Shown: positions 1-11,435 of the stretch, in pieces
Layout of the letters: the number at the start of each line of letters is the position of its first letter
How positions within the stretch are numbered: the first letter of the stretch is position 1
Made by a program: the position numbers and the translations under genes
Assembly (NCBI GenBank): GCA_031763025.1
Contig: JASSKH010000027.1
Span: 8,926,241-8,990,240 of the forward strand
Source of the DNA: Macrocystis pyrifera
Taxonomy: Eukaryota; Sar; Phaeophyceae; Laminariales; Laminariaceae
DNA: 64,000 nucleotides
Direction: 5' to 3'
The notes under the pieces: model-generated
What the model was told of the DNA's origin: nothing
Seen by the model: only the letters and a program-made list of their open reading frames with translations
Database searches by the model: none

Positions 1-2640
1 CCGACCTCTAACCCAAACACCAAGGGCGAGGCACGGAAGCATGCCAAGAGTACGATATGCGTGCATTGATCGAACGGGGAGCCTCCTGCTGTGTGGCTGA
101 ACGAGAGGCGAATATTCCTGTTCTGCATCGCGAGCGTGCGAGCGTCGTCGCAATGTCTCGTCTGTCGCGTGCCCTGGGTCGCACGCGGGCTACTACAGTA
201 GCTATGAACCCTCCAAAAAAGGGCCATAGCCCATAGCACGGGGGCGTGAATTCCAGCTAACTCCTGTTGACGCATTCGTTTTCACCGTCGAGAATAGCGG
301 GCTAGGATCGGCGGCATTCCTCAACCGGTTCACGATGGACCTGTGGGAGGGTGAGACTTGGGTGAGAGAGGGCGTAATGGGAGTAGTCTATAATACTACT
401 GTGAATATCTGGACGTACTCGCACCATACCAGAGGATCCAGCTGCACACTGCCGCCACCGTCCGCCTGGACACTCAGCCCTACCGACGGGATGTAAGCTT
501 CTCAAGAGCCTCTCTAGACGGGCATGCAGCCCTTGCAGCTTTTTTTGTCAATCACGGCACTCAGTCTCCGCGTGGGGCCGATGTGTTGGGCCCAATCTTG
601 CATAAGTATCACACGCAGTGAGTCCGCGACGCTCTCTCGGTGGCAGGATTTGTTGGGAAAGAGGGCAGTTTGCCCGCGGCCTCGACGTCGATCTCTCGAA
701 CTTTGATTGCGTCGGTTGAACCAGCCCTTGGGAGATAGGGATAATCTTGAGGCGTTCCCGCTAGGCGCAAGGAGGTGATGATGCTGCACCGCCAGGAGAG
801 TGGCTTCCGGACCAGCTCATCTGCCCGAGTTTGGTGTATAATACCTTTTTCTGACCGACCAAAAAGTACTTTCTCTCTGCGAACGTTTCTCGAGCTTTAG
901 AATCGTAGATGTAACAACAACGGTCAAGTACGTTGAATGCGCGCTCCACGATGTGCATACCGCGGTTGGTGTTTGGTGGAATAGGTTTGTCCCTGGTACG
1001 CTAACCAAACAACAATACTTGTGTAAAGGACAATTATACCGCTTATTGACGATCACAGAACGTACACAACCCCTCCATAACCAGATTTTTTTCCGCAACA
1101 CTCTGTACCTGATACATTTTTAGAGTGCGCGTCAACAGCAGTGCTGGTCTCAGCTCCAAGACGGAAGGAAACTCTTTTTCAGCGTCACAACACCGAACGC
1201 AGAGAAACGTGCGGCGTCAACCTTTCCAAAACGATACGAGCATCTATCATTTTAGACGAACATGAGTTCGATGAGGCACAATTTTTTGGTCCAAAAACAC
1301 CTCGAAACTGATAGCATAACGAAAAACTGCCCGAGCAGACTCAGCGGGATTCAGCCCTCCTTTGCAAGACGTACAGTCGCACAGTCTCTGACTGGAGCAC
1401 TGAACCCTGCAGTTCGACATACAGTGATCGACCGCGCGTAGCTGACCTTCCTCCAACATTTACTGAGTATAATGTAGCGTTTTCCTGGTTTGTTACGCGC
1501 GAGCAAGGGGGGGGCAGTAAAAATCACGTGTTCTTGCATGGGAGGGACAACCGCCCATCCCATATTCAAGAGGCATGTGCCGACCACGAGCTTCTGAACT
1601 TCTGTGATAATTTCGAGATGCCGTACACAACTATAAAATGTATTCGGTGGAAACGATCTGTGCTATGTAAGGCGATTACAGCACCAATCGCGTCCCTTGC
1701 TTAAAACAAAAAAACTGCGTCTCAACAAAAAATACACCAGGCGGGCCAGATAGGTGACAATAATTTCGCGACAGAGGTGTCAGTCGGACCATCCTTCTTG
1801 AGTTCTGTCTTTGTCGTGAGACCCACTGTGTCCTGTTCCGATGTGGCTTGGCTCGACAACCCTTTGCCACCGTTGCGAGATGCCAGAGACCCTGCTGCGA
1901 CGAGGAGAAGGGGGATAACAAGACGGAGGGGGGGGGCGTAATGAAAGTATACGTCGACCTCTGACTTAGAGTAAAATGCTCGAGGTTAACAGTACCGGTA
2001 GTCGCTTTTGATGTGAATAGCTCAGTGAGGGTGTTTCAGATCCCTCGAGCGCCTACTAAGCCGATCCAGACACGAGGATTCCCTATCCGAGGCTCGGGTT
2101 TCACGCACGAAACAGCAGCTGCTTTCACGATACTTATTTTCTCGTGAAATCATTTTGGAAGAGTGTTCTATTTAGACGCCCCCCGACCAACGCCATTGTT
2201 CGCGTGAGCTAACAAGAGGAAACTAAGTTTCAGAGCGATGGAAGAAATCCGCTAAACAAGTTCACGTTGCTTTGCGTTCCCCAAGCTTACAGTCAAGGCC
2301 TCCATGTTGCTTCAGCTTTGGGAGAAGGAAGTTATTGACACCGCCGCCACTTTGAACCAGGCGAGGTGCTCTCCTGTGACTGTTTTTCTTACGCGTTGGC
2401 ACTGCATCAGTCCCCGCCCAAAGTGCTGTCTCGCAAACTGATTGCGAGAGTCCGATCTGTGGTATTTCAAACACAAAAGCAGGGTCAAGTGCACAGTAAG
2501 AGTGGTGCAAAGAAGGAGTGGAGCCCGCGGGGGCGGGTGGTGAGCGTGGGATGGACAAGTGGGGATGCTCGTAGAGGACTGCGGTGTGCAAGGATTCGGG
2601 TCCACGGTCTCAATATCAGTCGGTGCCTCTTTCCGTACCT
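1..2640. other. No confident gene; possible decayed coding pieces on the minus strand
   Basis: I can support no complete gene here. On the minus strand two short open frames read like protein. One, at 1459-1247, is cysteine-rich (HCMSNCRVQC near its start). The other, at 958-761, contains the stretch VERAFNVLDRCCYIYDSKAR. They lie in different frames with stops between them, as expected of a decayed gene or transposase remnant, but no family motif is complete enough to name. The rest looks non-coding. Confidence 0.25.
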
Positions 2641-2647
2641 CTCACGT

Positions 2648-2775
2648 TCTTCGTTCATAGGTTGGGCACTCACTGGGTTTAAGATGGCCATGCTGAGGGT
2701 CTTCGTTCATAGATTAGACACCACTGGGTTTGCGATGGCCATGCTGATGTGCTTCGTTCATGGGATAGACACCAG
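2648..2775. repeat. Short tandem repeat, about 55-bp unit, roughly 2.3 copies
   Basis: The unit begins TTCGTTCATAG, continues through CACTGGGTTT and GATGGCCATGCTGA, and then recurs with small differences. The second copy has lost part of the middle and the third is partial. The array keeps a reading frame open on the plus strand, which explains a 148-codon frame here that I do not regard as a gene. Confidence 0.7.
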
Positions 2776-2812
2776 AACCGCCTCAAGGGGTAACAAAGAC
2801 GCAGCTGCGTGA

Positions 2813-5800
2813 AACATTGCTGCATAGTAGACGCGTATGTTACTTTAAGGTCAAACAGTTGTTGTAGTTCTACCCAACGATACCTGGCACGCGCACTGAC
2901 TACTATTCTTAAGGTAGAGAGGTACATGTTCCCACGTCATCAACTGCACAAGGAGGATTCGCCGTCGGATAAACCGCCGGTGCAATGGAGGTAGATTAAA
3001 TGTCACGCGAAAACAGGCTCTAAACAAGCGTATTATACACGTATACGATGGGAAATGTGAATATCATCCTCGCGTACCTTCGGCACAAGACCGAAATGGC
3101 GCCATGTCATTTCCTCCATAAAATTGGTGGCAAGCGCAAGAACGGTAGGCTCTTCGAATAAATGGAAGGTAAGGTCCATTTTTGTCCCGCGGAAAAAACT
3201 ACAATAATCACAGAGTGTTATCGGTAGGACTAACAAGCCTGTGCTTCCGCTAGCCAGCATCTGTCAGCACCCACAGTCATACAGATAGGGGATCGAGATC
3301 AAAGATAAAACCTATACACCGTCGTCAACGATAAATCGGCCGGGCGGAGGCGACGACCCCCCCCCCCTTGCCTCCTACACACATATATGCCCTTCCTGGA
3401 TAAGTACCCGCCCCTGAGATGTGCACTGATACAGATGCAACGCACTGGGCTGAACTTGGAAACAATATCGAAGCAGGCGCTTCTCGGAGGAAAAGAGTGC
3501 TGCGACCACGAAGTACGGACAGGATTAGAGGACGGGTTACCACCCAGAACCAATGACCGCACACAACAGCTGAGTTGAGGGAAGCGTGACCAAACTGAAG
3601 CGGTTCGAGAACTACCTTTTGTGGGGGCGTGGGGGCATGTACTTGCCCGCAAAACATTTCGTAAGCGTTGTTGATGGTTCGATGGTGAGGCTCACAGCTT
3701 AGCCTGTCTGGCAACAACATGTTACGTGTCTGCAGGTTTCTGATTGGTCAATGTTTTGTTCAGGAGAGTTCTGATCGGTGGAAGATCCCTAGATGACGCC
3801 AAGTACCGTAATCTAAGGCGACAGCAAATTATCACCAGATGTGTTTGTTTTTTCCCGTGGATGACGGCGCTGTTCGGTAGAAATAGTGCATTTGTACGTA
3901 CGTCTTTTGCTTTGACCTGTTCGTGAGTGGCATAAGAAACAGACATTTGTAGTGGTGTGCGTTTCCGGACGAGCTTGGGGGTTTTCCACGGGCTACGTTA
4001 GATGCGACGCGTTTGAAGAATATTTGTTACTGCCCGGAAGGATCACGTCCCGTTGCAGTCTTGAGCTGTGTACCCCTTGCACTCTCTTGCGTGGGGATCA
4101 ACGTAGCCTCCGATAGCGTATCTACATGAGACAGAGGGGCTCACGGGGTCTCGAAGGCGAAGGTATAACGTATATGGCATAGCCCTTTCAAGTCAAGGTG
4201 AGGAAACGTATTGTTCAAGGATCGATGTAGAACGTGGTGCAAGTCAAAAAGGGGAACTTCTGGGCAGGGGGGCGATGTCTCATAGTTGTTGCAAATTGCT
4301 GTTGAGTTCTTAACGTTGAACGGGCTTTACGTTGCTCAGATGGTTTTAGAGCTGTTTGGGGGAGCCACGTCTTGTTCGTTCATAACGGATAAAAACCACT
4401 GAACAACTAAGTCAACCCTGAACTCTGTGTGCAGTGTACAGTAGTATACGTTGTGTGGAGTAAATGGTCCCCTTTGTACCCGTACACCGCATGCCAGTTA
4501 TACTAAAGCTGGTGCCTCCTTCACAATGGGCGTCGTCAAGGGAGTTGTTTCTCAAATAATTATGCTTTCTATTAGATAATCACCTGAACATGACCCGGTG
4601 GGCAGCATACAATGGTGCATTGGACTGCTGTGCAGGCAACACCGATCCAACAAAACAAAGCAGGGGGTTGTGAGAGGAACCACGGCACGTTATACGGGGG
4701 GGAGGTGGCCAACCCTTCCCGCCATAACACAGTGGGAAACTCAAATCATAAACGACATTGTCGAAGACACGAGCTCGACCCTCAGCTTGACCGTTTGTTT
4801 GTGAAGTAGTTTCTTGAGAGTGAATCATTCCACCTCCCTCGACCCCTTGCATGTGAACTGACGATCATAGCGAGTAGCTATAGGCAGCACGCACGCGTAC
4901 ACACGCTGGCACAGAGAGCCCCTCCCCGCCCCGCTACGATCTGACAATTAACCCGTCGCGAGCAACGCGTTAAAATATATAGCAACATTGTGTGGGGTAG
5001 ATAGCGTCAGGATTGTAGGCACCCTTGAAAAACACACACACACACACACACATGTGTATGAGGTCCTACTTCTCAGCGTCGAAGGTGAAAGCCACGTTTT
5101 GGCGCGACGCGCTTGAGTGTGTCGCAGGTCGGTATCGAGCGATACAGCAGTGTCGCTGAAGAAACAATGCATTCGTAAATATTCAATAGCGTGTGGTAGC
5201 TCTCGTCAATACCAATGACGTCCAACGTCCATTGCACACGTATCTGCCACCAGACGATACGAAAACGTCATCTACGAATATACATTCGACTCAATCGAGA
5301 CGCCCGTGGAAACGCAACAACATATCATACATACATGCCACGTCATGGTCTTCTTTTTTCCACACAAAATACCCGCTGCGCATCCAACAAGAGGAATCGA
5401 CGTCGGAATTCCTGCGCCGAACACTTTGAAAAACGAGAACTCTGAGAGATACGCCTGGACGTTTTTGCTTCGTTGCATACGGAGACGAAGGTCTATTTAT
5501 ATAGCGCTTCAACGTACGTACTAATAGAGCTCTGCGGCGAAAGAAAGAGAGCGAAATGCATTCGAGGTGGATGAAACGCCGAGAGCCAAATACAGCGCGA
5601 TATGTTTTCCCGAACTCTTCAAAAGAGACCCAATGTGCCTTACGCTGACATCATAGCCTAGGATACCGCATAGGGCCAAAGGAAAGCCGAGATTCGCAAC
5701 AGCTGAAGCCCCCCCCCCCCCCCCCCAGGTCGCCTGAAAAACTAACTACGGACTGGAGGGAGTGCCATATTGTTACTTATGAAAAATAAGTGTCGGTTTA

Positions 5801-6499
5801 ATGGCGCTCCGCAAGCTGTACATTTCGATCCAAACCAAAGAAGTACGAGTCTCGGCAACACTCTCGTCAACAAAATTGTCTGCGTGTTAAGCCACAGAGC
5901 TTATACAGCCAAACAGCAAAAAATATAAAAAAAAAATCGCAGGCCACGCCAAAAGGAAGGCAGGCGACATATGTCACATGTTACAGGTCCATACACCTTT
6001 CTTCCCCGGAAGCATTCCCCCCCGACCCCGACGACTGTAGAGCATACAGCATAGGGAGAGCATTACGTGAGTAACATGGAATAGTAGCGTCAGTCCAACA
6101 GCTGTACATATATACCTCACGCTTTATTAAAAAAAGACAAAAATGTGACACCAAGCCATACGGAACGTTTGAAAAAACGACGAAGAAAAACACACCAACC
6201 CTTACGGTGGTTGCATCAACAAATTTGACATTCGCTTTTCTGCCACCGAAAGTCTGCATGCAGCTGTACGTACAGCATCACGACAAAAGCACCCGCGGGG
6301 CAGGGCAAGCTAGGTACACGTAAGACAACCAGAACAACATCATGTAAGCACGTCACTACAGCCATAGCTGCATCAAAGCTGTCAAAACGATGGCGGGTCC
6401 GCGATGCGGCGTGGTGAGAGCTTTGGTCAGAGCAGAGGTCATGACACAAAAAAACTCGACTCTAACCTCCATCGTCGTAACAACTGCGAACATCACGCA
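2813..6499. other. No supported gene; microsatellites only
   Basis: Open frames here are short and without recognisable composition. The longest with an ATG (3720-3325, minus, 131 codons) runs through a poly-G/poly-C patch and lacks convincing splice or protein features. A (CA)n microsatellite lies near 5033-5053, and an 18-base C homopolymer lies at 5709-5726. Confidence 0.5.
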
Positions 6500-8822
6500 T
6501 CACCCTTGGAGCCAACCCCCGCCGCCGCAATCCTTGTAGTGCTCCTGCATGAATACCCCACTTCCGCTCAAAAATTGGCCGAAGCCAGCTTGTGCCTGCC
6601 TAGCGTTGGTGCGCACACGCCCACCAGGTTGCGATCCGTCCAACACTTGGCACCCGTCTGCACGTCCCCCGGTTCGGTTCGCTCCCCCACCCGCACGCGC
6701 TTGCACCGTATAGTAAGGCGAAGAGGAGTACTGCTGGGCGAGCATCGCCTGGGGTGTCTGCTCCTGCTGGTGGGTATGGTGGTACGTTACCGGGGCCGGG
6801 CCTGCGCCGTCTTGTGGCACCACCGAGATAGGGAACTGCTGAACCTCTTGGGCAGAGATAGGCGCCGACCCGAGGAGAGCGTGCTCTCTCGCCTCGCTCG
6901 TGTGCGTCGTCGGCTGCTGGTAATGGTGGTAGTGGTGCACGTGGTGGTGGTGGACGTGGTGCTGCTCTGCGCTAACCGATTGCACGGTCTGCGGCCCAGC
7001 CGCCGGCTCTGCAGCCAACGGCGGCACTATGTACTCACCGCCGCGACTACCGACGGTCACCTGCGTCTCGTGACCCAGGCGACGTGTCGCACCCTCGACA
7101 TCGCCGAATGAAAGCTCGCCACAGCTGGGGAAGGCAGGGCCACCATGATAAAAGGGTACTACCCCCGTTGCCGCCATCGACGGTCGCTGGTACGAGTGGT
7201 AGTACTGCCGTGACCCAGGCTGCTCGTGGCGATGGTGGTACACGTGCCGCAGATGGCGCCGGGGGTCGCACTCGTCCGAGACATCCAGTGGCGGCGGCGC
7301 TTCAAGACGACCGACGCGGTTCCGAGGCGAGAGAGCCCGGGCCGGGGCCGCATAAACAGTCGTTACTGGCGCTTTCGGTGGAGCGTTCATCGCCTTCCCC
7401 GTCGTGCGTTTCCGAACTTCGTCCTTCATGCCGAGCCTTGATAGCAGCTTCGCTTTCTGCGATACCCGCGGAGTTATGTTCGATAGTCGGCGTGTTTAGT
7501 TCGACCAGGTACGGGTACAGCAGCCGACGTCAAGTGTTATGGGGGCACAGCGAGGGGGGAGATGGAGAGAAAGCTGGCGTGAGAACAAATTTTGCGGGGG
7601 CCAAGACAGCGGCAGGGCCACGCGATTAGGGCCAAATGTTTAGCGTGTACTGTGGGAATTAGTGTCGTACCAAATGTTTAGCTGTGTACTGTGGGAAAAT
7701 CGTAGAACCGTCATCCACGGGCACAGCTCCGTAGACTCCAGTTTCCAGCAGAGCTTGGAGAACAAGGAAACAAACGGACCTCGATCAACTTGTGTCTACA
7801 TGTGAAAACCATGACCATTCTTAGGGCGACGAATGCTGTCTACGCCTCACTCCTACGAGAGAGAGAGAACAACCCAAAATAAAGCGTGTCTCTCGAACGC
7901 TTAAACACGAAGGAAACCCAGCTTTTCGATCGGACAAATCTCCGGCATCTTACCAGAAGGAGGATTGAAGAAAGCACCAAACAAACATCCCGCGGTTTCG
8001 GGTATGGCCTTGGCACAACTACAGCGCAAGGGCCTATTTGCGCACCCGTATTCATTATATATGCCGGTTGGCGCTGGTAGCAACCCTTCTTGACTCGAAT
8101 GTAGTGTAGCGACCAAAACAACGACGAATGAGAGTCTACTTTCGTCAAATATTCGGGTGTGATTAGTAACATGTACTGGTACGCCTGAAGTCATTGGAAT
8201 CTGGATTCCCTTTGACACATGGATGGCGTCATTTGAACAAGCGCTATACATTGTCAGATGGCAAAAATAGTACCAAAAACAATATTGAGTGCGATATAGT
8301 TGGAAGAGCTTGAGGCAGCACCGAAAGTATCGACCACGCTGCGGGTGTACGGTATGATACAGCTCCTTCCTTCCATTAGAAACTCTGACAAAAATCCCCT
8401 ACTGCCCCGGCAGATCGGGCTGCTGCTTTGTGCGACCGAAGATGCTGCATTCTCTCGTCCCTCTATGCCATGAAAAACCTTTTCTTGCCCATAGGAAAAA
8501 AAAACTACAGGCAAAGAACGGTCTCGGTTACTCGAATCAAATTCCCAGAGGGTTACCAAGTTTTCCTCTTATGTGTGTATACCTGCTCTTCGAGTCTGGC
8601 CTGGGCGGCTTCGTGGTCAGCGGCGTCCACGACCATGCCTCGCAAGTGAAAGCCGTCGAGCCAGAGATCAATACCCGCAGCTTCCGATATGGAGGTGGCG
8701 AAGGCGTGCCGCAGGTCCTTGCTGTTACCCTCACGCTTGCGGTCGGTGGCCTGTTCGGCGTTGGCAATGAGCGCTGGCCACAGCAAGATGCTCACGTTTC
8801 GATCAGACCAACGCGTCACCAT
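6500..8822 (-). CDS. Two-exon gene for an unknown protein with a His/Gln-rich tail
   Basis: Exon 1 runs 8822-8583 (80 codons) and exon 2 runs 7456-6500 (318 codons plus TGA). The intron 8582-7457 starts GTATAC after GAGCAG and ends TATCGCAG; it is phase 0, and the joined frame is open throughout (398 residues). Residues about 1-90 look globular and helical: the exon junction falls inside the helix AAQARLEEQ-KAKLLSRLG, which supports the splice. The remainder is low complexity, rich in His, Gln, Tyr and Pro, including an HHVHHHHVHHYHHYQQ stretch near residue 245, typical of disordered regions in nuclear or RNA-associated regulators. The start is the first ATG after an in-frame TGA. I recognise no family, so the function is unknown. 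A dispersed repeat lies directly upstream. The plus-strand frames over this region are shadows. Confidence 0.6.
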
Positions 8823-8919
8823 GCGGTGTAGTGCGCCACACTTTCGATTGCGAAGGATTCAAGGGGCGATGAGAGGGTGATCGGGAAAGAGAAGTCGGAC
8901 AGCAAGACGGACGTGGAGA

Positions 8920-9270
8920 GCGGGGGAGGGGGGGCGTCTCGACATCATGCATGGCCGTAGTCCTATGAGCATAGACCCTCGCATCCCTACAATACCGAGA
9001 CGGAGCATGTCGGGTTTTCACCGACCATGCAGACATTGTATGCACCAAGCGCGACGCGCCGTGAGGCGTCCGTCGAGTCGCATTAAGGGTGAGCTGCATC
9101 CTATTAAAAACCGCTTGTGAGGCGGACTTGCATATGGATGACAGCTTCAATGAACGAATTCATTTTCAGGTGTGGCCACTTCTAGAGACGGCAACGGAAG
9201 TACTATGTAACTGCCTCTTGGGTGCCTTACCATAACCACTACCCGGTACGTGATGCGACGATTACCGTTG
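8920..9270 (+). repeat. Dispersed repeat family A, copy 1
   Basis: This copy shares its order of sequence blocks with copies at 26.9, 27.2, 56.0 (minus) and, in part, 46.6 and 57.9 kb. The blocks are a G-rich start, ATCATGCATGGCCGTAG, CTCGCATCCCTACAAT, the hairpin GTCGGGTTTTCACCGAC, GCACCAAGCGCGA, and GAGGCGGACTTGCATATG. The hairpin is GTCGG, a 7-base loop and CCGAC. It lies just upstream of the His/Gln-rich protein gene. No coding capacity is evident. Confidence 0.8.
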
Positions 9271-10668
9271 TGCGGAGTATAGGTTTTCCACCCCCGCACA
9301 CATGATCAAACTCGACCACCAGCTTTGACCGACCGCAAAAAATAAACCCTGATTGTCTAGCTCAAGTAGTGAGCGGCATGTTCAACAGTGTCGTTGTCAT
9401 CCGACGTCAACCCAACCTATATTATAAATAGTACTGCACTGTGCATGTACCTAAATTTGATTTTATTTCTAAATGCTTTGTCCCCACAACAGAAGTGCAG
9501 TCCTTAAGGCCTAAATGGGTTCAGCAAAGTGTTTCCGTCATTTCGGTGCCGCGCCCCCTATATACACGCCCTCGGGGGCCGATTTATGACTGGGGTGCTG
9601 TGAGGTGGTGTGGCGTGCCTGAAACAACACCATGCAACCCAGCGTAAATACCTTACAGGCTGGTTCAAGCAAAACGCCTACAAATATGCGTCCACTCCGA
9701 AATATCGCACGCAATAGCTACTCAAATAACATGCACGGCGGAAGAGGGTGGTATAGCCCATTTTTTTTTTAAAGGGTCTAAGGCTGGCGCTACACAGCGG
9801 CAAAACTGTGTCCCGACCAACTGCAGACCTTCCAAACGGCCAACAAAAAAGTCAGCCGTTTCCGTAAGAAACTACTTGGTATTATTTTTTTTTCTGAACG
9901 AAATGGTTTCAGATTCTCCAAGGCATGTCTGTAAAAAACGTTTGCGCAAATATCCCAAGAACTGACTAGATAGGATCAATGTTCAGTAGCGGTGATTTTT
10001 ATAAATCTATTACATACTGAATCCGAGTACTTTCGAAAAATACGGTAAAATACACTTTTTTTCCACAAAAGCTCGGACGTTCACGGCGTTTTCTTCGAGT
10101 CAGACCTGGAAAACTTCGCACGCATATCCCGTGTACCATTGTGCCGAGGTTTAGGCGAAGGGGGTGCAAGCTGTTTCTTTGCGTTAGATGCTTGGGGTCC
10201 CAAAAAGCCCTGCAATATTTAGAAAACCCCGAACATCCTAACGGACTGGCGGAAAAAAAAAGCAAAGCTTGCACCCGCTCCATGTGCCCCCTCGGCACAA
10301 GGGCACGGAAGGTGTGTGCGAAGTTCCAGGGTTTAACTAAAAAAAAACGGGGTGAATTCCAGATGATGCAAAAAAAAACTTTGACGGAATGCGTAAACCA
10401 GCTAACTCGTGCTGTCCGTGGCGCATACGTCATTCGGATAAGTTCGTGGAAAGTACCTTGTGGTAGGTCCTGACGCAAGGTTATAGACATCGAGCGCGAA
10501 AACTACGTACGAGGTAGCCAGGTTCGTCGGCGAGGAAACAGTGGAGACTCGCAAAAATCAACGCGAAACCGGATGTTTTCTCTTGAAAAGTCCAAATTCG
10601 CCACGTGGAACGGATGCACTCCACGCAACCCGGAACCCTACATTAGTCCAGAGGCCCACAGTTCTATG
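9271..10668. other. No supported gene
   Basis: Overlapping open frames on both strands (10490-9999 minus and 10141-10473 plus) run through many A or T homopolymers. Neither shows a consistent protein-like composition. There are TTTTTTTTTAG-like acceptors on the minus strand, so a 3' exon of the large upstream gene could hide here, but I cannot place one. Confidence 0.4.
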
Positions 10669-11435
10669 TCATAACGCTGAGAGATAAAAGAAACCAACGT
10701 TTCCAAAGCACACCGTTGCAATGTGAAGTGCGGCCTTGCAGATCGGGCATCGAGTCGTTGTGGGTGTCGTCGGCACCATTTTGAAGTGGAGCAGCCCACG
10801 GAAAAAAATAGACAAACTAGCTGTTGGAGAATCAGTAACCCGAGAAACTAACGCTGAAGTGGTACGAATTGATTGCGAAGAAGTCGCTGGTGCTGAACCT
10901 CTTAAGGGTAGCACTGGTTTCGCGATGAGAGAAAAAAACGGTACGAGACACGGTAGAGCACCTCCCCCGAAAGGTGGAGCTAGGACCACGGGTACCAACC
11001 ACCGTTAGGGCGTAGTACAAGTTTTGTAATGATAGGTCAAGTCCTTCGGGAATGGTTGTGTTGTGTGTAGGCACTTGTGTCCATACGGCTTCGTCGTCTG
11101 TGTCCTCGTCTGCTGATGCCAATCTGGGCATAACGCCGGCTTACGCTTAGTCACATATTCTTCGTGGAAGGCTCTGCCGCGGTAGATATGTTTCAGTCCC
11201 AAGAAATGGCCTCCTGACCACAACCTAATGGGTAAAAACCCACGCGAACGTATTTTGTTGCTCCCTTTGTAGTCCCCCTCTAAGGCTAGGCCTAGCCTAA
11301 CTAACCGCGTGGATTATTTTGTTTTCAACTCACCACCTTTCGCAACACCTCCGGATCTCTCCCTCCACCAGGCACCAGCACCAGCATCTGTGTCTTTTGC
11401 CACCACGGAACTAGCGAAATCAGGTTCATGTGTAC
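10669..11435 (-). other. Probable 3' exons of the 15.9-11.4 kb gene, not resolved
   Basis: A convincing exon-like piece lies at 11224-11145. It follows TTTTTACCCATTAG, reads ...FLGLKHIYRGRAFHEEYV... and ends at the donor AAGC|GTAAGC. Its frame needs an incoming phase of 2, which does not match the preceding exon as I ended it (phase 0), so either a small exon is missing or the previous donor is different. A second protein-like stretch (about 11131-11000) reads SADEDTDDEAVWTQV. The gene probably continues through this interval. Confidence 0.4.

Noticed and set aside
6404..7629. Plus-strand ORFs of 235 and 181 codons opposite the His/Gln-rich gene
   Set aside because: They are antisense shadows of the GC-rich exon, dominated by Arg, and lack the splice continuity found on the minus strand.
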